Assembly (NCBI RefSeq): GCF_017939615.1
Contig: NZ_JAGKSR010000001.1
Location: 186,001 to 250,000 of the forward strand
Source of the DNA: Microbacterium sp. BLY
Lineage (GTDB): Bacteria; Actinomycetota; Actinomycetes; Actinomycetales; Microbacteriaceae
Direction: 5' to 3'
DNA length: 64,000 nucleotides
Both the position numbers and the translations under genes were made by a program. Shown piece after piece: positions 52,534 to 61,360 of this stretch. The notes under the pieces were generated by a model, which saw only the letters and a list, made by a program, of their open reading frames with translations, was not told the origin of the DNA and ran no database searches. The stretch's first letter is position 1; each line of letters starts with the position of its first letter.

Positions 52534-54606
52534 ATGACCTCGGAGCGCCCCTCGCCGACCCGTCTCGTGCTCGGGGCGCTCCGGACCACCCCGGCGACGC
52601 TGATCATGATCGGCCTCGTCCTGCTCACGGGAGTGATCTGGCAGGGCCTGTGGCGACCGTTCCAGGACACCGACCTCTTCCCTCTCGTCGCCTACGGATT
52701 GCCGAGCCTCGCCGAGGGGCGATGGTGGACACCGGTCACCGGGACGTTCTTCGTCAACCAGCCCTGGGTGTACTTCTTCACGATCGCCGGGTTCTGGGGC
52801 ATGGGCTTCCTGGAGCATCGCCGCGGAACCCGGGTCGCGGTCGCGTACTTCGCCGTCGGGCAGCTGTTCGCCGTCTTCGCCACCGCCCTGTTCCTGCTCC
52901 TCGTGTCACAGGTGCCGTGGGCATGGGCGCAGACCCAGGCCCACGCCCTCGACGTGGGCGCGTCGGGCGGGACCATGGCCTGCATCGCCGCCGCGGTCGG
53001 TCTGTTCCGCCCGCCGTGGCGCGTGCGCGGGTGGCTCGTGCTGCTCGGCTTCGTGTTCGTCGCGATGATGTTCTGGGGCGAGCTGGCCGACCTCGAGCAC
53101 CTGTTCGCCGTGCTGCTGATCCTGTTCGTCGACCGCAGCCTCCGGGTGCGGCGCACGACCGTCCGCGAGCAGCGGCTGATCGCCGTCATGGCGGTGCTGG
53201 TGCTCGTCGCCATCGAGGTCATCACGGTCTTCGTCCCCACCGACGGCCCGTTCGGTCCCACCGATCCCGTCTCCGGCGGATACATCGACACGGCCATCGA
53301 CGTCGCGGTGATCCTGCTCATCGCGAACGGCCTGCGCCGCGGGCGGCGCTGGGCGTGGATCGTGGCCGTCATCCTCGGCCCCCTCAACGTGCTGGCCGCC
53401 ACCCTGGTCCTCGTCCTCATCATCGTCACGAGCGAAGCGCAGCTGGAGCTCCTGATCGATGCGGAGACCGAGCTCACGCTCGCGATGGGCGTGCTGTGGG
53501 CTCTGGTGCTCGTCTACCTCATCGCGGTGCGCCGCGCCTTCCGCGCGCGGCGGTCGACGAAGCTGGGGCGGCAGCCCGCTCCGACCGTGGACGAGCTCCG
53601 CCGCGACCTGCGGGCGCACGGCGGCGGCACCCTCTCCTGGATGACCACCTGGGACGGCAACAGCTACGCCCGCGTCGACGGCGGGATCGTCGCGTATCAG
53701 CGCCGCAACGGGGTCGCTCTCGCGCTCGCCGACCCGATCGGCCCGGCGGAGTCCCGGGCGGCCGCGGTCCGCGACTTCATCCGCACGGCCGAGGAGGCCG
53801 GCCTCGTGCCCTGCTTCTTCAGCGCGGACGAGGCGACCAGGGCGGCCGTCCCGGAGACCTGGCGCAGCCTCGTCGTCGCCGACGACACGATCGTCGATCT
53901 CCCGGGCCTCACCTTCACCGGTAAGCGCTGGCAGCCGGTGCGCACGTCACTCAACCGGGCGGGACGGGAGCACATGACCTTCCGGCTCACGCACCTGACG
54001 GAGGAGACCTGGGGCGTGCAGCAGCAGATCAGGGCGATCTCCGAGGCGTGGGTCGGCGACAAGGACCTGCCGGAGATGCGCTTCACCCTCGGCACCCTGG
54101 AGGAGGCGGAGGACCTCGAGGTCCGCCTGGCTCTCGCGATCGCCCCGAACGGCGATGTCGACGGATTCCTGTCGTGGCTGCCCGTGTACGGGGAGGGCGG
54201 GGTGGTCCGGGGCTGGACCCTCGACCTGATGCGGCGCCGCGAGGGCGGTTTCGGGCCGGTGATGGAGTACCTGATCGGCGCCTCCGCGCAGCGGTTCTCG
54301 GACGAGGGCGCGCAGATCATGTCGCTCTCGGGGGCGCCCCTGGCCCACGACTACCCGCAGGACGCGGGAGTGATCGCGGTGCTGAGCGACCGGCTCGCGG
54401 ATGCGCTGGAACCCGTCTACGGCTTCCGTTCGCTGCACCGGTTCAAGGAGAAGTTCCACCCCCGCTACGAGACCATGTACCTCCTCTTCCGCGACGAGAG
54501 CGACCTCACCCGCATCGGCGGCGCCCTCACGCGGGCCTTCCTCCCCGATGCCACGCTGCGGCAGTTCGCCGGCGCGGGCCTGGAGCTGGTCCGCGGCGAG
54601 CACTGA
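52534..54606 (+). CDS. rhomboid-like membrane domain fused to DUF2156 / MprF-type synthase domain
   Basis: 690 residues. Residues 1-210 form a rhomboid-like domain with GASG (142-145, candidate nucleophile S144) and a possible catalytic His189 in LEHLFA. More helices follow, and from about residue 350 a soluble DUF2156/phosphatidylglycerol lysyltransferase-like domain with TWDGNSYARVDGGIVAYQ, LPGLTFTGKRWQPVRTSLNRA and SLHRFKEKFHPRYETMYL. It could aminoacylate lipids (peptide resistance); the rhomboid part is unusual. TACGCT lies 6 nt before the ATG (leaderless). Confidence 0.75.
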   Translation: MTSERPSPTRLVLGALRTTPATLIMIGLVLLTGVIWQGLWRPFQDTDLFPLVAYGLPSLAEGRWWTPVTGTFFVNQPWVYFFTIAGFWGMGFLEHRRGTRVAVAYFAVGQLFAVFATALFLLLVSQVPWAWAQTQAHALDVGASGGTMACIAAAVGLFRPPWRVRGWLVLLGFVFVAMMFWGELADLEHLFAVLLILFVDRSLRVRRTTVREQRLIAVMAVLVLVAIEVITVFVPTDGPFGPTDPVSGGYIDTAIDVAVILLIANGLRRGRRWAWIVAVILGPLNVLAATLVLVLIIVTSEAQLELLIDAETELTLAMGVLWALVLVYLIAVRRAFRARRSTKLGRQPAPTVDELRRDLRAHGGGTLSWMTTWDGNSYARVDGGIVAYQRRNGVALALADPIGPAESRAAAVRDFIRTAEEAGLVPCFFSADEATRAAVPETWRSLVVADDTIVDLPGLTFTGKRWQPVRTSLNRAGREHMTFRLTHLTEETWGVQQQIRAISEAWVGDKDLPEMRFTLGTLEEAEDLEVRLALAIAPNGDVDGFLSWLPVYGEGGVVRGWTLDLMRRREGGFGPVMEYLIGASAQRFSDEGAQIMSLSGAPLAHDYPQDAGVIAVLSDRLADALEPVYGFRSLHRFKEKFHPRYETMYLLFRDESDLTRIGGALTRAFLPDATLRQFAGAGLELVRGEH

Positions 54607-54628
54607 CCCCGCCGGCACGCCCGGGCCG

Positions 54629-55912
54629 TCACCTGGGGGTCTCCGCGAGTGCGGGGGCGGCGCCCGCCTCCCTCGCGTCCGCGGGACGCTTCGCCGTGTT
54701 CGCGATGTGCGCCCGGGCGACGACCAGGACGGCGACGAGCATGATGCCGACTCCCAGCCAGTAGGGGGCGGCGTGGCTGACGACGGTGTACAGCGCCGCG
54801 GCGATCAGCGGGGCGACGGTGTTCATCGCCGCGGTGAGGGACTGGGTGGCACCGCCGAGCCATCCCTGCTCGTCGTCGCCGACCGCGTTGGACATCGCGC
54901 CGTCCATCGCGGCCTGCGCCGCCCCTTGACCGGCCGCGAGCAGGAGCGCCCCGACGATGAACAGCCAGGGCTGGGCGAGCAGCGATGCGACGATCGCGAG
55001 GCCGGCGAGGCCGATCGCCTGCGCGACGATGGCGCTCACGATCACGCCGCGCTCGCCCATCCTCCGCAGGAGGAAGCCGAGCAGCACGCCCTGGATGAGG
55101 ATGTCGATGATGCCGACGCCCGCCGTGAGCAGTCCGATCTGCGTGGGCCCCCATTGGATGCTGTCGAGGGCGAGCACGCTGAAGTTGTTCACGAAGAACC
55201 CGAACGGCAGAGCGAGCAGCCCGAACGCGATCATCAGCCCGCGCAGCTCCGGGCGGCGGAAGGCGGTCCGGAAGACGCCGAAGGGCTGGACGTCGCGCAG
55301 CGCGATCCGGGCGATCCGGTTCTCGGGTCGCAGGCTCTCGGGCAGGAGGACGATGCTGAGGATCGCGATCGTCAGGCCGACGGCGGCGGTGAGGAACACC
55401 GGCAGGCGCAGATCGATCGCGGCGAGGAGACCGCCGATGGCGGGCCCGATCATGGTGCCGATGCCCGTGAGCGCGCCGAGGAGCCCGAAGCGCTGCGCAC
55501 GCTTCTCCGGGGGCGTGATGTCGGCGAGGTAGGCGAACAGGGCGGGGAGGTCTCCGGCGGTCAGCCCCTGGATGACGCGGGCGAGCACGAGCACCCAGAG
55601 CGCCCCGCCCACTCCGAACAGCGTCATGGAGAAGGCCGCACCGAACGCCGCGACGATGATGACCGGGCGTCGTCCGAACCGGTCCGAGAGCCGGCCGAGG
55701 AGCGGGGCGGCGAGGAACGCGCACAGGCCGTTGACCGCTTCGAGCACGCCGACCCACAGCGCGAGGTCGTGCTCGTGGGTGACGTACTGCAGCACGACGA
55801 ACGGCAGCACGGGAAGGACGACGGTCATGCCGATGACCGTGAGCATCGTCAGGACGACGAGCATGACCCAGGCGCGGCCGGCGCCGCGGACGGGGAGGTG
55901 AGGTGAAGTCAT
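54629..55912 (-). CDS. MFS drug/metabolite efflux transporter (TCR/Tet type)
   Basis: 427 residues, twelve membrane helices with GRLSDRFGRRPVIIVAAFG (motif A between helices 2 and 3), typical of the DHA1/Tet family. Divergent from a TetR gene; the operator at 55916-55955 lies 4 bp before its ATG. The -10 box is 6 nt before the ATG, so the mRNA is probably leaderless. Substrate unknown. Confidence 0.9.
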   Translation of the reverse strand: MTSPHLPVRGAGRAWVMLVVLTMLTVIGMTVVLPVLPFVVLQYVTHEHDLALWVGVLEAVNGLCAFLAAPLLGRLSDRFGRRPVIIVAAFGAAFSMTLFGVGGALWVLVLARVIQGLTAGDLPALFAYLADITPPEKRAQRFGLLGALTGIGTMIGPAIGGLLAAIDLRLPVFLTAAVGLTIAILSIVLLPESLRPENRIARIALRDVQPFGVFRTAFRRPELRGLMIAFGLLALPFGFFVNNFSVLALDSIQWGPTQIGLLTAGVGIIDILIQGVLLGFLLRRMGERGVIVSAIVAQAIGLAGLAIVASLLAQPWLFIVGALLLAAGQGAAQAAMDGAMSNAVGDDEQGWLGGATQSLTAAMNTVAPLIAAALYTVVSHAAPYWLGVGIMLVAVLVVARAHIANTAKRPADAREAGAAPALAETPR

Positions 55913-55915
55913 ACC

Positions 55916-55955
55916 GAAAGTGTAGCGATACCAGTTTTGGTGTCAATACACTTTC
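55916..55955. promoter_or_regulatory. nested TetR operator and promoter of the MFS gene
   Basis: Symmetric layers AGTGTA-n3-ATACCA-n4-TGGTGT-n3-TACACT (55919-55952), extended outside to GAAAGTGTA (55916) and TACACTTTC (55955). On the minus strand TTGACA (55941-55946) and TACACT (55919-55924) with 16-bp spacing form the MFS promoter, so a repressor would cover both boxes. It also lies just upstream of the TetR gene (TAGGGT at 55971). Confidence 0.85.
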
Positions 55956-55982
55956 TGGTCGGGTGCGCGATAGGGTGGCCGC

Positions 55983-56648
55983 ATGACGACGCCCCCGCCC
56001 CTGGGCCGCCGCGAGCGCAAGAAGGCCGCGACCCGCAAGAACATCTCCGACGTGGCCACGCGGATGTTCCTGGAACGCGGATTCGACAACGTCAGCATCC
56101 GCGAGGTCGCCGACGCCGCCGACGTCTCCCCCACGACGGTCTTCGCCCACTTCCCCCAGAAGGAAGCCCTCGTGTTCGACGAGGACGACGAGCAGCGCGA
56201 CCGCCTCGTCGCGGCCGTCCGCGAGCGCCAGGCCGGCGTCACGATCAATCGCGCGATCCACGACTTCTACGCCGCGGAGGTCGGCGCCAACCTCGACGAG
56301 CACGGCGATGACGTCGCCCGCGTCTTCCTGCGCTTCCTCACCGAGACCCCGGCGCTCCGGGAGTACGCATCGAAGATGTGGCTGCGGCACGAGGATGCGC
56401 TCGCGGACGCCATCGCCGAGGAGCTCGACCTCGCCGCCCCGACGCCCGAGATCCGCGTGTACGCCCGGTTCGTCCTGCAGATGCAGATCCTCGTCACCGA
56501 GAGCGAGGATCAGCAGAAGGTGCTCGAAGCAGGATCCGCCCTGCTGGAGCACGGCTGGGCACCGATCGAGGACCGCCTCACCGCGCCCCGGGACGCGGTC
56601 CCGGACGCCGACGTCAGTCCTCCCGGGGGCGCCGTCGCAGGCTCTTGA
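55983..56648 (+). CDS. TetR-family regulator of the MFS gene
   Basis: 221 residues: HTH (FDNVSIREVADAADVSPTTVFAHFPQKEALV) then a helical ligand domain. It probably represses the divergent MFS gene and itself through the nested operator. TAGGGT (55971-55976) lies 6 nt before the ATG, suggesting a leaderless transcript. Its 3' end overlaps arfB (convergent, 35 bp). Confidence 0.9.
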   Translation: MTTPPPLGRRERKKAATRKNISDVATRMFLERGFDNVSIREVADAADVSPTTVFAHFPQKEALVFDEDDEQRDRLVAAVRERQAGVTINRAIHDFYAAEVGANLDEHGDDVARVFLRFLTETPALREYASKMWLRHEDALADAIAEELDLAAPTPEIRVYARFVLQMQILVTESEDQQKVLEAGSALLEHGWAPIEDRLTAPRDAVPDADVSPPGGAVAGS

Positions 56649-57054
56649 CGTCCGTGCGGCGATGCTTCGCCGTCAGCCGACGCTCCTTCGATCCTCTGCT
56701 CGGCTTCGTCGCGCGCCGCGGCGCCACCGGCGGGCGCACGCCCTCCGCGATCAGCGCCGCCAGCCGCTCCCTCGCCGCCTCGCGGTTGCGCAGCTGCGCC
56801 CGATGCTCGGACGAGGCGACCGTCAGCACGCCGTCGACCAGCCGCCCGCGGAGCCGATCGAGGAGTCGGTCGCGCTGCGTCGGCGAGAGAGCCGCGGACC
56901 GCGCCGCGTCCCAGACGAGCTCGACCCGGGAATCGGTGGTGTTCACCCCCTGACCGCCGGGCCCCGAGGATCGCGAGAACCGCCACGACAGCTCGGACTC
57001 CGGGATCGTCAGACCCGCGGAGACCCGGAGTCCGGAGCGCGGGGCGGAAGGCAT
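56614..57054 (-). CDS. arfB: alternative ribosome-rescue hydrolase ArfB (YaeJ)
   Basis: 146 residues: the catalytic GGQ loop in WRFSRSSGPGGQGVNTTDSRV, and the basic C-terminal tail (KPSRGSKERRLTAKHRRTDVKSLRRRPRED) that enters the empty mRNA channel of stalled ribosomes. It hydrolyses peptidyl-tRNA there. The gene is 38 nt downstream of a tRNA-like sequence on the same strand and convergently overlaps TetR. Confidence 0.92.
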   Translation of the reverse strand: MPSAPRSGLRVSAGLTIPESELSWRFSRSSGPGGQGVNTTDSRVELVWDAARSAALSPTQRDRLLDRLRGRLVDGVLTVASSEHRAQLRNREAARERLAALIAEGVRPPVAPRRATKPSRGSKERRLTAKHRRTDVKSLRRRPRED

Positions 57055-57092
57055 GCCTCCATCATCCGGGATGAGCGGCCGAGGAGGCTGAG

Positions 57093-57168
57093 TGGACGCG
57101 ACGGCGGGAGTCGAACCCGCAGCGCCTCCGGATATGAGCCGGGGCCCGGGACCGCCCGGATCGCCGCG
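57093..57168 (-). tRNA. tRNA-like gene, anticodon CAU (divergent)
   Basis: A 76-nt sequence with encoded CCA. Acceptor stem 1-7/66-72 pairs fully (one G-U); T-arm GCGGG-TTCGACT-CCCGC is canonical; the anticodon loop is CTCATAT with U33 and anticodon CAU, with a 4-bp stem plus C.A mismatch. The D-arm is odd: CCGG-GCGGTC-CCGG, lacking T8, A14 and A21. A TAACGT box lies upstream (57178-57183). Could be a divergent Met/Ile-type tRNA, a pseudo-tRNA, or a tRNA-like leader of arfB. Confidence 0.5.
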
Positions 57169-57350
57169 ATGGGGATGACGTTACCCGGCCGTGACCATCC
57201 CCACCAGGGCCGTTGCCTGGGATGACACCGTGAGTCCTCGGATGACAGCGGGGGGCTAGCGCCGCCGTCGCGCGCCGTCAACCGGTTCGACCGCGGAGCG
57301 CGTCCGCCGTACCGTCGCTCGGACCGATGACGCCCGAGCAGGAGGCCGAC

Positions 57351-58217
57351 ATGTCCGAATCTCAGCACAACGACAAGACCCCGACCCCGATGGCCGAGAC
57401 CGGCGAGCCGCAGGCCCGCCTGGAGGCCGAGGCCCGCCGCGCGATCGTGACCGGAGCCGACTCCGGCATCGGCCGCGCGACCGCCGTGGCCCTCGCCGCC
57501 GCCGGAATCGACGTCGGCATCACCTGGCACAGCGACGAAGCCGGCGCCCAGGCAACCGCCGACGAGGTGCGCAGCCACGGCGCCCGCGCGGTCGTCGCGC
57601 AGCTCGACGCGTCCGACATCCCGGCCTGCGGCGACGTGGTCGACGCGCTGATCGCAGAGCTCGGCGGCGTCGACGTCTTCGTCAACAACGCCGGGGCCGG
57701 GCTTCAGACCCCGTTCCTCGACGTCACTCTCGACGAGTGGAACCGGGTGCTCGACACCGACCTCACCGGTGCCTTCGTCTGCCTGCAGCGCGCCGCACGG
57801 TCGATGGTCGCAGCCGGCCGCGGCGGCCGTCTCATCTCCGTCACCAGCGTGCACGAGCACCAGCCGATGGTGGGGGCGAGCGCCTATGACACCGCCAAGC
57901 ACGGGCTCGGCGGGCTCATGAAGAACCTCGCGCTCGAGCTGGGCCGGTACGGGATCAGCGCGGTCAGCGTCGCTCCGGGCGAGATCGCGACTCCGATGAC
58001 CGGTCAGACCGACACCGACCCGCACGCCGAGGACCGGCCCGGCATCCCGCTCGGACGCCCCGGCGACGCCCGCGAGGTCGCGGCACTGATCGCGTTCCTC
58101 GCCTCCCCGGAGGCCGCCTACATCACCGGCGCCTCGGTCGTGATCGACGGGGGGATGCTCCAGATGGGCCCGCAGGCGGGCGCGGCGATCGAGAGCCACG
58201 ACTGGCGCACGGTCTGA
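57351..58217 (+). CDS. short-chain dehydrogenase/reductase (SDR)
   Basis: 288 residues: TGxxxGIG motif VTGADSGIGRATAVALA, NNAGAG, catalytic S-Y-K in SVTSVHEHQPMVGASAYDTAKHG, and C-terminal GASVVIDGGML. A classical SDR, possibly a 3-oxoacyl reductase or sugar dehydrogenase. ATG at 57351 follows AGGAGG by 6 nt; an ATG 8 codons earlier has none. It stands alone on the plus strand. Confidence 0.9.
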   Translation: MSESQHNDKTPTPMAETGEPQARLEAEARRAIVTGADSGIGRATAVALAAAGIDVGITWHSDEAGAQATADEVRSHGARAVVAQLDASDIPACGDVVDALIAELGGVDVFVNNAGAGLQTPFLDVTLDEWNRVLDTDLTGAFVCLQRAARSMVAAGRGGRLISVTSVHEHQPMVGASAYDTAKHGLGGLMKNLALELGRYGISAVSVAPGEIATPMTGQTDTDPHAEDRPGIPLGRPGDAREVAALIAFLASPEAAYITGASVVIDGGMLQMGPQAGAAIESHDWRTV

Positions 58218-58559
58218 GAGCGGGCGGTCCGGGCTACCGCCGGATCGAACCCCTGGTGCGGGGCAGGGTGACGTCGCGAGGCGCACGCTGAGGTGTGGCC
58301 CGCACCCGAACGAGCCACACCCCCAGTGCGGTGCACTGCCGGATGCGAGCACCCGGTCATAACCGCCACCGTGCGGTGACGGCCACCCCGCGGCGGTACT
58401 GGCCCCCACCAGCGGACCGCGAGGCGTCGTCGAGAGCGACTCCATGAAGATCAACACTCAACACGTAACACGATACAACCGTCTGTCGGATCGCGCGAAT
58501 CGACCTAGGTCAATCCGTGAAAATTCGCGCCGCCCTCTCCCATCGGCGACGATGGACGC
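58218..58559. other. 342-bp gene-free stretch
   Basis: No gene on either strand. It contains a perfect palindrome CAGTGC-GGT-GCACTG (58324-58338) and a few GC-rich repeats without clear pairing. Just before the next gene lies an AT-richer stretch (58440-58530), probably its promoter. Confidence 0.5.
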
Positions 58560-59489
58560 ATGCGGTGGCCGTGGAGAACGATGTGGCGCCCGGTGCGGCG
58601 ACGCCGTCGCGGCGGCGGGGGCATCGAGCTGCGCTGGCTGACCGCGCGCTCCTGGACCGAACGCTGGTACCCCCAGGGGATCGACGTGGGCACGCATCGC
58701 GGACGACGCGCGCTCGCCGTGAGCTGGTTCCGCCAGGACAGCGGCGGCCGACACCTCGCCTCCCGCGTCACCCTCGTCGACCGCGAACGCGCCCGCCGCA
58801 TCGACATCGTGCTGGCCGTCGCCGACGACACCGGCACCCTGCAGCCCGCCCGGATCCACGCGGGCGGACTGGCCTGGTTCGGCGACCGCCTGTTCGCCGC
58901 CGCGACGGGCCAGGGCATCTGGGAGTTCGACCTCGGCACGCTCCGCCGGGTGCACGGCACCGACGCACAACGGGTCGTCGGCGGGCACCGGCGACGGGAT
59001 CGGCGGACGATCGTCGTCGCCGTCCGCACCCGACGGCACCCCGTCCCCCTCCGCTGCTCCTTCGTCGGACGCGTGTTCGACGCGGACGGCACCGCCCTCC
59101 CCCGGGTCCTCATCGGCGAGTATCGCGGCACCGACAGCGGCCTGATCGGCGAGTTCACGGTCCCCGAGGGGACGGACGACGTCTTCCTCGAGCACGCGCG
59201 CTTCCGTCCGGGCATCCGGCACATGCAGGGCGTCGTGCGCTGGGGCGACCGCCTCTTCGTGTCGCAGTCCGACCACCTCCGCCCCGGTGTGCTGTGGAGC
59301 GGGAACCACGACCGGCTCACCCGCCACCCCGTCGCGCTGCCGATCGGGTGCGAGGATCTCGCGCTCGATCCCGATGACGCGCTCCTGTGGACCCTCGGCG
59401 AGCACCCCTGGCGTCGTGTGGTGCGCGGCATCCCCTTCGCGGCGGTCGGGCTCCGGCGCCCCGACGGGCGCACAGCCCCGCGAACGTAG
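58560..59489 (+). CDS. beta-propeller-like protein, unknown
   Basis: 309 residues. Arg-rich first 20 residues, then repeated blades with W/D patterns (AGGLAWFGDRLFAAATGQGIWEFDLGTL, QGVVRWGDRLFVSQSDHLRPGVLW, CEDLALDPDDALLWTLGEHPWR). It resembles lactonase- or YVTN-like propellers but the substrate site is not identifiable. No signal peptide is evident. Precedes DUF4229 by 9 bp. Confidence 0.7.
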   Translation: MRWPWRTMWRPVRRRRRGGGGIELRWLTARSWTERWYPQGIDVGTHRGRRALAVSWFRQDSGGRHLASRVTLVDRERARRIDIVLAVADDTGTLQPARIHAGGLAWFGDRLFAAATGQGIWEFDLGTLRRVHGTDAQRVVGGHRRRDRRTIVVAVRTRRHPVPLRCSFVGRVFDADGTALPRVLIGEYRGTDSGLIGEFTVPEGTDDVFLEHARFRPGIRHMQGVVRWGDRLFVSQSDHLRPGVLWSGNHDRLTRHPVALPIGCEDLALDPDDALLWTLGEHPWRRVVRGIPFAAVGLRRPDGRTAPRT

Positions 59490-59498
59490 ACTGAAGGG

Positions 59499-59789
59499 GT
59501 GAAGAAGCCCGCCCCCCTCCTCGTCTACACCGTGCTGCGCCTGCTGGCATTCCTCGTGCCGCTGGCCATCCTGTGGTTCTTCTTCCCGATCTTCCGCGAG
59601 TTCTGGTGGCTGGCCGCGATCTTCGCCGCCCTCATCGGCGCGAGCATCTCGATGCTCTTCCTCCGCACGCCGCTCTCCGACGCCTCCGCCCGCCTGCACG
59701 AGCGCCGGCAGGGCAAGGCCTCCGGCCCGCAGGCCGACGCGGAAGCCGAGGACGAGCTCGTCGACCGCACCCCCGACGACCGCCCCTGA
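59499..59789 (+). CDS. DUF4229-type membrane protein
   Basis: 96 residues: two membrane helices (LVYTVLRLLAFLVPLAILWF and FWWLAAIFAALIGASISMLF) and a charged tail with R-x-R/E-rich coil. DUF4229 proteins are often encoded beside menA, as here (convergent). TAGACT lies 6 nt before the GTG. Function unknown. Confidence 0.8.
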   Translation: MKKPAPLLVYTVLRLLAFLVPLAILWFFFPIFREFWWLAAIFAALIGASISMLFLRTPLSDASARLHERRQGKASGPQADAEAEDELVDRTPDDRP

Positions 59790-60003
59790 CGCAGGACCTC
59801 CGCGCACGACTACGGAGATCCGCCACGACGCGCCCTCCCGCCGGTCGCTGCCGCCGCGTGTCGCCGGCCTCCTCCGAAGTCGTGCCGGGTCGAGGTGGAT
59901 CCGATTGTTGGATCGAGTCGTGAAACTCTCGGCGGAACCATAGGTTCAACCGACATCTCGGCCCACCAGTCCCGGGGCCGCCCGGCGCATGACGGGGAGC
60001 GGG

Positions 60004-60972
60004 TCAGCCGGCGAAGGCCCAGAACAGGGCCCCGGCGTAGAGCAGTGAGGTCAGGGAGGTGAGCGCGAGGGCGATCACCAGTTCCCTCGGCTGCCGGTAG
60101 GTCCAGACGATGGCGATCGCGGGAAGCCCGGCGAGGAGCGCGAGCAGCGCGAGCCAGGCGATCGGGAACAGCAACGCGAGGAACACGGCGATGCCGAACG
60201 GCACGAGCACGAAGAGCGTGAAGAGGACCTGGGTGGCGCGGCGGCCGATCAGCACCGTCAGCGTGCGCTTGCCGACCTCGCGATCCTGATCGATGTCGCG
60301 GAGGTTGTTGGCCAGCAGCACCGCGCAGGCGAACAGCCCGGCCGCGATCGCTCCCAGCCAAGCCTGCTGCGGGAGCAGGAAGACCTGCACCCAGGTGGTG
60401 CCGAGGGTGGCGACGAGCCCGAAGAACACGAAGACGAAGACCTCGCCGAGGCCGTAGTACCCGTACGGCCGCTTGCCGCCGGTGTAGAACCACGCGGCGA
60501 CGATGCAGGCGGCGCCGACCGCGAGCATCCACCACTGCCCGGTCCTCACGACGATCGCGATACCGACCACCGCGGCGAGCGCGAAGAAGACGAGGCCGAT
60601 GACGAGCACCGTCCGCGGCTTCACCCGTCCGGACGCCGTGAGCCGTGCGGGGCCGACCCGATGGGCGTCGGTGCCGCGGATGCCGTCGCTGTAGTCGTTG
60701 GTGAAGTTCACGCCGATCTGCAGCAGGACCGCCACGGCGAGGCACGCGAGGGCGATCACCCAATGGAACTCGGGCCCCGTGCTGCGCGCGGCGCCGGTGC
60801 CGATGACGACGGGGGCGATCGCGAGGGGCAGCGTGCGCAGACGAGCGGCGCCGATCCAGTCGGCGGCGGTCACCGGCCCGGCCTCGACGACCGGCCGCTT
60901 AGCCGGGTTGCCGCTGGTGCGCGGCGGGGTGCGACGACCGGACTTCTTCTTGCGCTGGGAGGATGCTGCCAC
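60004..60972 (-). CDS. menA: 1,4-dihydroxy-2-naphthoate polyprenyltransferase
   Basis: 322 residues: GAARLRTLPLAIAPVVIGTG, the Mg-binding motif NFTNDYSDGIRGTDAHRVGPARL and the second NNLRDIDQDREVGKRTL. Nine or so membrane helices. It attaches the polyprenyl chain to DHNA, the step before MenG. A Lys/Arg-rich 20-residue N-terminus precedes it. Convergent with the DUF4229 gene; 214 bp without a gene lie between them. Confidence 0.95.
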   Translation of the reverse strand: MAASSQRKKKSGRRTPPRTSGNPAKRPVVEAGPVTAADWIGAARLRTLPLAIAPVVIGTGAARSTGPEFHWVIALACLAVAVLLQIGVNFTNDYSDGIRGTDAHRVGPARLTASGRVKPRTVLVIGLVFFALAAVVGIAIVVRTGQWWMLAVGAACIVAAWFYTGGKRPYGYYGLGEVFVFVFFGLVATLGTTWVQVFLLPQQAWLGAIAAGLFACAVLLANNLRDIDQDREVGKRTLTVLIGRRATQVLFTLFVLVPFGIAVFLALLFPIAWLALLALLAGLPAIAIVWTYRQPRELVIALALTSLTSLLYAGALFWAFAG

Positions 60973-61008
60973 CCACGGAAGCCTAGTCGTCGCGGCGATG
61001 CGACGAGC

Positions 61009-61299
61009 TCAGCGGTGCGGGTTGCTGTCCTTGCCGTCGAGCCAGAGCTCGTCGGTCTTGTCGGCATGCGTCCCCGTGGTGCCGACGTGCTTGTCGCTGA
61101 TCTTCGGCCCCTTCAGGATGACGTGGACCATCGCCTGCGCGTGGCCGTGGCCGAGGCCGTACTCCTCCTTCAGCCAGTTCAGGACCACGGTGGACTTCGT
61201 GCTCTCGTCGAACCCCTGCTCGTGAGCGAGGGCGATGAACTGCCGCGGCGTGAGGCCGGTCTGGGTCTCGACCTTGTCGAGGTACGCCTGGAAGGACAT
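61009..61299 (-). CDS. DUF4287 domain protein
   Basis: 96 residues: SFQAYLDKVETQTGLTPRQFIALAHEQGF and KEEYGLGHGHAQAMVHVIL, matching the short DUF4287 family, thought to bind small ligands or DNA. ATG at 61299 preferred over a longer frame. It lies alone between menA and the Lrp gene. Confidence 0.85.
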   Translation of the reverse strand: MSFQAYLDKVETQTGLTPRQFIALAHEQGFDESTKSTVVLNWLKEEYGLGHGHAQAMVHVILKGPKISDKHVGTTGTHADKTDELWLDGKDSNPHR

Positions 61300-61360
61300 G
61301 CTTCTCTCCGTTCTCCGTCCCCGCGAGGACCGTCGGGATGATGATCCCACGCGGGCCGGT

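Noticed and set aside
58324-58338. Perfect short palindrome CAGTGC-GGT-GCACTG in a gene-free stretch
   Set aside because: Too short and isolated, without promoter or gene in a position to be controlled; noted only.
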